Of a stretch of 38,872 bases of DNA, positions 33,579 through 38,872 are shown in pieces. Source of the stretch: Bacillus sp. HF117_J1_D (GTDB lineage: Bacteria; Bacillota; Bacilli; Bacillales; Bacillaceae_C); assembly GCA_009928435.1 (NCBI GenBank), contig JAABNQ010000030.1, positions 1 to 38,872 of the forward strand, written 5' to 3'. The position numbers and the translations under genes were made by a program. The notes under the pieces are model-generated. The model made no database searches. It was not told where the DNA came from and saw only the letters and a list, made by a program, of their open reading frames with translations. Position 1 is the stretch's first letter. Every line of letters starts with the position of its first letter.

Positions 33579-34711
33579 GGTATGATTGCACCTGCCCATC
33601 CAAAGAACAGGGCCTTAATCTTTTTGATTAAAGATACTTTCTCCTGCTGTTCTTCCTCTGTAATATATACCGGTATTTTTCGAACCGCATGATCCTGTAT
33701 AAAAACAACTGCCCTGCCAACCTCCCCGCCTTTCGTTTCTCTCATGTCCTTAGGCGAAAGGAGTTTATAACGAATGCGTACATCTTTATACTCTTCTTTC
33801 ATCAATGGATAATATACAGAATTCTCTACGTATAAAGTTCTTTCATCTTTTAACGGCCGTACGTCCTTCAATGGACCTTCAGGTAAAATGTTCTTCATTT
33901 TAAAATGACTAGAGCCATACTCATACATGGAGATATGGTCATTCCAATCATCTGGAGCATTCAATGTGACGGCAATCATATCGTTGTCCTTTTTCGTGGC
34001 TGTTGTCACAAGTGTCCGGCCAGCTCTTTTCGTATAACCCGTTTTTCCACCCGTAGCATATTTGTATTTTTCGGTCAGAAGCCTGTTCTTATTTCTCCAG
34101 TGCTGTGAATGCTCTTCCCGTTCAAAAGAGTATGTTTTTGTCCCCGATATCATTCTAAACGTTTCATTATGCATCGCATAGCGCATAAGCAGCGCCATAT
34201 CATAGGCTGTTGAATAATGCTCTTCATGGCTGTCCAACCCCGAAGGGTTAGAAAAATTGGTATTCTTCATTCCGATTTCTTTTGCTTTTTGATTCATCAT
34301 AAAGACAAACCCTTCCATGCTTCCTCCAACATGCTCCGCAATGGCATCTGCTGCATCATTCCCAGATCGAAGCATCAGCCCATATACTAGATCCCTCAGT
34401 TTTATTTTTTCACCCGGGACAAGATAAATGGATGATCCTTCCTCATAAGCCGCTTTGCGGCTAACCTTTACTGTTTCGTCCATTTTTTCGGATTCAATGG
34501 CGAGTATAGCGGTTAAGATTTTTGTGATTGAAGCGATTCTCCGAACTTCATGGGGGTTTTTTTCAAAAAGAACCCTTCCTGTTTTCTGCTCCATCAAAAC
34601 CGCACTGGAGGCACTGACGGGAAGATCAGGATCCTCTTTTGGTGAAAAGGCGGTGAGTATCAACATCACACTGATGATAAAAATGACGAACAAACCTTTC
34701 AAAGACGACAT
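33575..34711 (-). CDS. dacB: D-alanyl-D-alanine carboxypeptidase DacB (PBP5*)
   Basis: DacB trims stem peptides in the spore cortex and so sets its cross-linking. The 378-residue product has a signal peptide (about 1-22) and the penicillin-binding serine motif S61-xx-K64 (ASITKIL). SGN (about residue 118) and KTG (about residue 230, in TGGKTGYT) follow, and a C-terminal membrane-associating segment ends the protein. It is the sporulation-specific type because it heads spmA-spmB. The ATG at 34711 has GAGGGG seven bases upstream. A sigma-E-like promoter lies upstream. Confidence 0.96.
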   Translation of the reverse strand: MSSLKGLFVIFIISVMLILTAFSPKEDPDLPVSASSAVLMEQKTGRVLFEKNPHEVRRIASITKILTAILAIESEKMDETVKVSRKAAYEEGSSIYLVPGEKIKLRDLVYGLMLRSGNDAADAIAEHVGGSMEGFVFMMNQKAKEIGMKNTNFSNPSGLDSHEEHYSTAYDMALLMRYAMHNETFRMISGTKTYSFEREEHSQHWRNKNRLLTEKYKYATGGKTGYTKRAGRTLVTTATKKDNDMIAVTLNAPDDWNDHISMYEYGSSHFKMKNILPEGPLKDVRPLKDERTLYVENSVYYPLMKEEYKDVRIRYKLLSPKDMRETKGGEVGRAVVFIQDHAVRKIPVYITEEEQQEKVSLIKKIKALFFGWAGAIIP

Positions 34712-34739
34712 CCTTCCGCCCCTCTCGTGCGTTTGTACA

Positions 34740-34767
34740 AGTCTATGCGCCGATCATATGGTTATGA
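34740..34767 (-). promoter_or_regulatory. Possible sigma-E promoter of dacB-spmA-spmB
   Basis: On the minus strand TCATAAC (34767-34761) and CATAGACT (34747-34740) are 13 bp apart, close to the sigma-E pattern ATA plus CATACAMT. dacB is a sigma-E gene in B. subtilis. The match is partial. Confidence 0.4.
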
Positions 34768-34768
34768 T

Positions 34769-34802
34769 AAAAAAATGGCCCCCCGGAGGGAACCATTTTT
34801 TT
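34769..34802. terminator. Terminator between scpB and dacB
   Basis: AAAAAAATGG (34769-34778) and CCATTTTTTT (34793-34802) form the base of a strong stem with a CCC/GGG top. T-runs lie on both sides. It closes the scpA-scpB transcript 4 bp past the scpB stop. Confidence 0.88.
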
Positions 34803-34806
34803 AAGC

Positions 34807-35391
34807 TTATTCACTCGTACTTGCTGTCAAATCAAAGAGGGGGCCTGCTTCTGAAAGCTTCGGATTTTGTTTAGCCGGCTCCGGCAATGGCGGCAATTCT
34901 TTTATATCTGTCAGTCCAAAATAATCGAGGAATTCCCTCGTTGTTGCGTATAAAATAGCCCGGCCAATCCCTTCTCTCCTCCCCGCTTCCTTGATTAATC
35001 CCTTCGTCAAAAGAGTACGAAGCGGGCGCTCTGTTTTTACTCCGCGGATTTCTTCAATTTCCACTCTGGTAATCGGCTGCTTATACGCAATGATCGCCAT
35101 CGTCTCCAATGCAGCCTGAGAGATGGAATCTGTTCGTGTATTTTCTACAAGCTTTTGCAGGACAAAGGAAAATTTTCTTTTCGTTACAAGCTGATAAGTT
35201 CCAGCAAGTGTCGCAATAGTAAGTCCCCTGTCTTCATTTTCCTCGTATTCTGCGCGAAGCTCTTCAATTAACTTGCCAGCTTTGCTCTCAGAAATGTCAA
35301 GCGCGGTTCCTATCTGCTTTGGAGTCAATCCTTCATCCCCCGCAGCAAACAGCAAGCTTTCCAGCGCTGCTTTTAAATTAACTGCTTTCAA
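34807..35391 (-). CDS. scpB: Segregation and condensation protein ScpB
   Basis: ScpB is a non-SMC subunit of the condensin complex. It binds the ScpA kleisin and helps chromosome organisation and segregation. The 194-residue product has two winged-helix domains (about 1-80 and 85-165), with the conserved segment LETMAIIAYKQPITRVEIEEIRG, shown here in part as IAYKQPITR. An extended acidic/Pro tail follows. The start is TTG at 35391, overlapping the scpA end by 14 bp, with AGGAGT about ten bases upstream. The overlap indicates coupled translation. Confidence 0.95.
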   Translation of the reverse strand: MKAVNLKAALESLLFAAGDEGLTPKQIGTALDISESKAGKLIEELRAEYEENEDRGLTIATLAGTYQLVTKRKFSFVLQKLVENTRTDSISQAALETMAIIAYKQPITRVEIEEIRGVKTERPLRTLLTKGLIKEAGRREGIGRAILYATTREFLDYFGLTDIKELPPLPEPAKQNPKLSEAGPLFDLTASTSE

Positions 35392-36136
35392 GAACTAATG
35401 ACTCCTCTCTTGATGATAAATATATTTCTTCGAAATTTTGACTTTGCCATACTAAAATCGCATTGGATTTCATCAATTCCAGCATGGCCAAAAAAGTGAG
35501 AATGATGAATTCCCTGTCCAAGTGATGGAAAAAAGATGAAAAACTAAGTTCCGTATCGCTTTCTTCAATCATCTCCAACAATTCATCCATCCGCTGCTGG
35601 ATCGTTACCCTTGGCCTAGCCACCTTAGCTGACAATGGCTGACGGATTCTTTTCCGCCTTAACAGCTTATTAAAAACCCCAATCATGTCATAAATCGTTA
35701 CACCTGATGGCTGGAGCTTAGGCAGTTCATCAGCGAAGTTCGAAAGATCACTAGGTGGTTTTGTAAAAATCTCGCTTCTTACGCTTTCCTTTTGTCGAAA
35801 AAGCATAGCAGCTTCTTTGAATCTTTTATATTCAATCAGTTGCTCCACTAATTCTGTTCGCGGATCTTCTTCCTCATAAATCGTGTCGTCTTCCTCCACC
35901 TCATCATTTTTAGGCAAGAGCATTTTGCTTTTAATTGATAGTAAAGTTGCGGACATGACAAGATACTCGCTTGCCTGATCAAGTTCGAGTTCGTTCATTG
36001 TATGTATATATAATAAGTATTGGTCCGTGATTTCAGCCATTGGAATATCATAAATATCGATTTCCATTCGCTTAATTAAATGAAGAAGGAGATCAAGCGG
36101 ACCTTCGAACACTTCTGTTTTAATTTGGTAAGACAT
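35378..36136 (-). CDS. scpA: Segregation and condensation protein ScpA
   Basis: ScpA is the kleisin that closes the Smc ring and binds ScpB. The 252-residue product has the N-terminal kleisin segment FEGPLDLLLHLIKRMEIDIYDIP, here seen from residue 9, and an acidic linker (about 80-95). The C-terminal winged helix (about 190-245) follows. The ATG at 36136 has GGTGATA upstream. It is divergent from ypuF, with a 152-bp gap that I see as promoter space only. It is cotranscribed with scpB. Confidence 0.95.
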   Translation of the reverse strand: MSYQIKTEVFEGPLDLLLHLIKRMEIDIYDIPMAEITDQYLLYIHTMNELELDQASEYLVMSATLLSIKSKMLLPKNDEVEEDDTIYEEEDPRTELVEQLIEYKRFKEAAMLFRQKESVRSEIFTKPPSDLSNFADELPKLQPSGVTIYDMIGVFNKLLRRKRIRQPLSAKVARPRVTIQQRMDELLEMIEESDTELSFSSFFHHLDREFIILTFLAMLELMKSNAILVWQSQNFEEIYLSSREESLVLESS

Positions 36137-36288
36137 TAAATATCACCAATTTCGACATAAACATTGATATTTCCACCTTATCATCATACAATACTTTCTT
36201 CCGAGTGTGGTCAATATTTTTAAAAAACTTTGATTTGATATGTTAAACTGATAGCATAAAGCTATCGAAATGGAAGGTGTCATCACTT

Positions 36289-36795
36289 TTGATTTTCCCT
36301 TTATCATATATTGAATTCCTTACCCATTTTCATGGGGACAGAGATTTCTTTGAATGCCACGAAGTTTTAGAGGACCACTGGAAAAAAAACGGCATGAAAA
36401 AACACTCGGTGTGGGTCGGGTTAATCCAAATCGCCGTGAGCTTTTACCATTACCGCCGAGGAAATAGGAGAGGCGCAGTCAAAATGATGAAAAAGGCGCT
36501 TGAAATTTTAGATAAAAATAGAACCGACATTTATTCTCTTGGAATAAGTCATGATCAATTAATGCCGATGTTAGTTCGATGCTGCCATGAGATGCAAACA
36601 GGTTCGTCATATAAGCCTATTTCGTTTCCCATACTGGATTCCGAATTATTGACTGTATGCAAAGAACGTGTACGTTCCCTCGGATTGGTATGGGACGGAG
36701 ACGATGAACTAGATGAGTTTATCATCAATAAGCATATTGCCAGAAGAGACTTTGATAAAAGCCGCTTCGAAACAGCAAAAGTTTCATACAGATGA
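36289..36795 (+). CDS. ypuF: DUF309 protein YpuF
   Basis: This is a protein of unknown function with the DUF309 helical core. The signature is seen as FFECHEVLEDHWKK near residue 20 and GLIQIAVSFYHYRRGN near residue 46, including conserved His and Glu residues that look like an active or metal site. I chose the TTG at 36289 (MIFPLSYIEF, 168 residues) because GGAAGGTG lies nine bases before it. A GTG at 36277 overlaps that site. It matches B. subtilis ypuF, which lies divergent from scpA. It converges with ribT over a shared terminator. Confidence 0.85.
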   Translation: MIFPLSYIEFLTHFHGDRDFFECHEVLEDHWKKNGMKKHSVWVGLIQIAVSFYHYRRGNRRGAVKMMKKALEILDKNRTDIYSLGISHDQLMPMLVRCCHEMQTGSSYKPISFPILDSELLTVCKERVRSLGLVWDGDDELDEFIINKHIARRDFDKSRFETAKVSYR

Positions 36796-37180
<385 letters not shown>

Positions 37181-37213
37181 TTACCCCTCATCATTTTTAT
37201 TTCGAATAGTATT

Positions 37214-37309
37214 TCATTTATTCGGCACAATAAAAAGCCAATAAATCAATCCCCATACAAACGCCATGCCAAATAGAACAGCAAATAAAATAATATTGTT
37301 TTTGCGCAA
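37214..37309 (-). CDS. Possible 31-residue single-pass membrane peptide
   Basis: I do not recognise this ORF. It starts at TTG (37309), nine bases after GGCGGGAG, and encodes a basic N terminus (MRKNN), one hydrophobic helix of about 22 residues (IILFAVLFGMAFVWGLIYWL), and a polar PNK end. This is the layout of a small membrane peptide. A further TTG at 37315 would add two codons. The location is between lysA and ribT, with 36 bp to the ribT start. The base bias of an AT-rich spacer could also produce it by chance. Confidence 0.4.
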   Translation of the reverse strand: MRKNNIILFAVLFGMAFVWGLIYWLFIVPNK

Positions 37310-37425
37310 AAACAAACACTCCCGCCAATATTATGATCAGTTACACAAAAATAACATTAATTCCAACACCGACCATTTTACCGATATTCATGATTTAACG
37401 CAAATGTTTGTCCATTTACGAAAGT

Positions 37426-38745
37426 CTATATGGTTGATTTTTCACTGAGTGGGATATCCAGTCGGACAAGGTCCTCATACGTTTCTCTTTTGATAACGAT
37501 GCGACTTTTTCCATTTTCCACGAACACAACTGGCGGTCTGGGAATCCGATTATAATTATTTGCCATAGAGTAGCCATAAGCTCCTGTACAAAAGACAGCC
37601 AAAATATCATTTGTTCCAGGCTCTGGCAATGGAAGATCCCAAATTAGCATATCTCCGGATTCACAGCATTTTCCTGCAATCGACACAACTTCATCTTGCT
37701 GGTCAAGCGGTCTGTTGGCAAGTACTGCTTCGTATTTAGCATCATATAAAGCCGGTCTGATATTATCGCTCATGCCGCCGTCTATCGCAACATATTTTCT
37801 TACATCTGGCACAGTTTTTTGGGAACCGATCGAATAGAGTGTTGTACCAGCATCACCAACAAGCGATCTCCCCGGCTCTATCCAAATTTCCGGCATCGGG
37901 AGCGATAAGCGTTCTGTTTCTTTTCTCACTTCGAAAATCATTTCTTCAACGTACTGCTCAGGAGAAAGGGGAGAATCCTCCTCTGTGTAGCGAATTCCAA
38001 AGCCTCCTCCAAGATTTAGAACCTGAGGGACAAATCCATGTGCTTCATTCCAATTGTTCAGTTTCTCCAGAACTTTCCTTGCAGCCATTAAAAATCCAAC
38101 CGTTTCAAAAATCTGCGAACCAATATGACAATGGATTCCTAGCAAATTCAAATATTCGCTGTCCAAAGAGACGGCAAGTGCCGTTTCTGCTTGGCCGTTT
38201 TCCAAATCAAACCCAAATTTTGAATCTTCCTGGCCAGTAAGGATATAGTCATGGGTATGTGCCTCAATACCAGGTGTCACACGAAGCAAAATATTCACGC
38301 TTTGTTTTCTTTCTTGGCAAAGATGATGGAGCATATGAAGTTCATGGAAATTATCGACTACGATACAACCGATTTTATAGTCCAAAGCCATTTCCAATTC
38401 TTCTTCACTCTTATTATTCCCATGAAAATGAATTTTCTCTACCGGAAACTTTGCAGCTACAGCAGTGTACAATTCTCCTCCAGATACCACATCTAAAGAG
38501 AGTCCCTCTTCATGGGCGAGCTGAAGCATCGCTATGGACGAGAACGCTTTGCTCGCATAAGCAACTTGCGATTTAACTCCATGCTTTTCAAACATCTTTT
38601 TAAAGGCACGCGCCCGATTTTTGATTAATTCCACATCATACACATATAAAGGTGTGCCGTATTTCTCAACCAATTCCACCGTGTCGCATCCGCCAATTTC
38701 AAGATGACCTTTATCATTGACTGATGCCGTTCCATGTAAAAACAT
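37426..38745 (-). CDS. lysA: Diaminopimelate decarboxylase
   Basis: LysA converts meso-diaminopimelate to L-lysine, the last step of lysine synthesis, using PLP. The 439-residue product has an alanine-racemase-like barrel, and the PLP lysine is K66 in YASKAFSS. A glycine-rich phosphate loop (NLGGGFG), HCHIGSQI, and the C-terminal motif with the active cysteine (CCESGD) are also present. Length equals B. subtilis LysA. The ATG at 38745 has GGAGGG six bases upstream. No convincing terminator follows in 37316-37425. Confidence 0.97.
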   Translation of the reverse strand: MFLHGTASVNDKGHLEIGGCDTVELVEKYGTPLYVYDVELIKNRARAFKKMFEKHGVKSQVAYASKAFSSIAMLQLAHEEGLSLDVVSGGELYTAVAAKFPVEKIHFHGNNKSEEELEMALDYKIGCIVVDNFHELHMLHHLCQERKQSVNILLRVTPGIEAHTHDYILTGQEDSKFGFDLENGQAETALAVSLDSEYLNLLGIHCHIGSQIFETVGFLMAARKVLEKLNNWNEAHGFVPQVLNLGGGFGIRYTEEDSPLSPEQYVEEMIFEVRKETERLSLPMPEIWIEPGRSLVGDAGTTLYSIGSQKTVPDVRKYVAIDGGMSDNIRPALYDAKYEAVLANRPLDQQDEVVSIAGKCCESGDMLIWDLPLPEPGTNDILAVFCTGAYGYSMANNYNRIPRPPVVFVENGKSRIVIKRETYEDLVRLDIPLSEKSTI

Positions 38746-38817
38746 CTTTTTCCCTCCAAACTAAAAATCAGAACAACTAAAGGTGCCAGCCTATCAACAC
38801 ATTACAAAGCCAACACT

Positions 38818-38872
38818 GAACAAAAGCGCAAGCGCCTGTTCATCGACGTACAGACTGGACGACTCCTGACGA
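38818..38872. repeat. Possible partial dispersed repeat at the right edge
   Basis: GAACA (38818-38822) and TGTTC (38837-38841) bracket a GCGCAAGCGC core. A related GCGCAAGGCG stretch occurs at about 12438. Such GCGCAAGCGC sequences recur between genes in some Bacillus genomes as I recall. It is cut by the window end, so its extent is unknown. Confidence 0.3.

Overview
The window looks like the chromosome of a low-GC, endospore-forming Bacillaceae bacterium. Several spore genes are present (sleB-ypeB, prsW, spmA-spmB-dacB, cotJABC), as are a bacillithiol-linked YpdA reductase and strong AAGGAGG-type ribosome binding sites. The gene order is close to the Bacillus subtilis gpsA-to-lysA segment. 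Almost everything lies on the minus strand. I see no rRNA, tRNA, CRISPR array, intact insertion sequence or phage.

Layout, left to right. 0.2-6.4 kb: gpsA, der, yphA, ypfD (S1 repeats), plsC, cmk and the short ypfB, which is easily missed. 6.5-10.2 kb: motI/ypfA (c-di-GMP), ypeB and sleB (germination), prsW (anti-sigma protease). 10.3-14.1 kb: ansA (plus strand), ypdA, mecB, ypbG. 14.1-16.5 kb: an accessory block, an AraC-type regulator plus an SDR oxidoreductase, bracketed by two 127-bp direct repeats that look like pieces of a structured RNA. 16.6-17.7 kb: the cotJABC spore-coat operon (plus). 17.9-20.6 kb: ypbF, ypbE, ypbD, an unrecognised 39-codon Cys/His-rich ORF, then fer (plus). 20.6-24.2 kb: a 10-copy array phased at 21 bp and a large SwrC-like RND pump. 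24.4-25.4 kb: the riboflavin transporter fmnP behind a textbook FMN riboswitch. 25.5-31.5 kb: resABCDE, cytochrome c maturation plus the redox two-component system. 31.6-38.7 kb: rluB, spmB-spmA-dacB, scpB-scpA, ypuF (plus), ribT, a possible 31-residue membrane peptide, and lysA.

How it works together. Several operons can be read from overlaps and terminators: resA-B-C-D-E, dacB-spmA-spmB (with a sigma-E-like promoter), sleB-ypeB (with a good sigma-G-like promoter), scpA-scpB, cmk-plsC, ypbD-ypbE and cotJA-JB-JC. Core functions are phospholipid precursor synthesis, ribosome assembly, chromosome segregation, respiration, riboflavin uptake, lysine synthesis and the spore cycle.

Compared with the B. 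subtilis order as I remember it, fni, gudB, recQ/ypbB, sigX/rsiX and the riboflavin biosynthesis genes are not at their usual places. ansA, cotJABC, the SDR-AraC block and the RND pump are insertions. The parts most worth a second look are the 21-bp-phased array (20.84-21.04 kb), the repeat-flanked SDR-AraC block with its RNA-like ends, and the small ORFs at 20.0 and 37.2 kb. No clearly new system is proven by the sequence alone.
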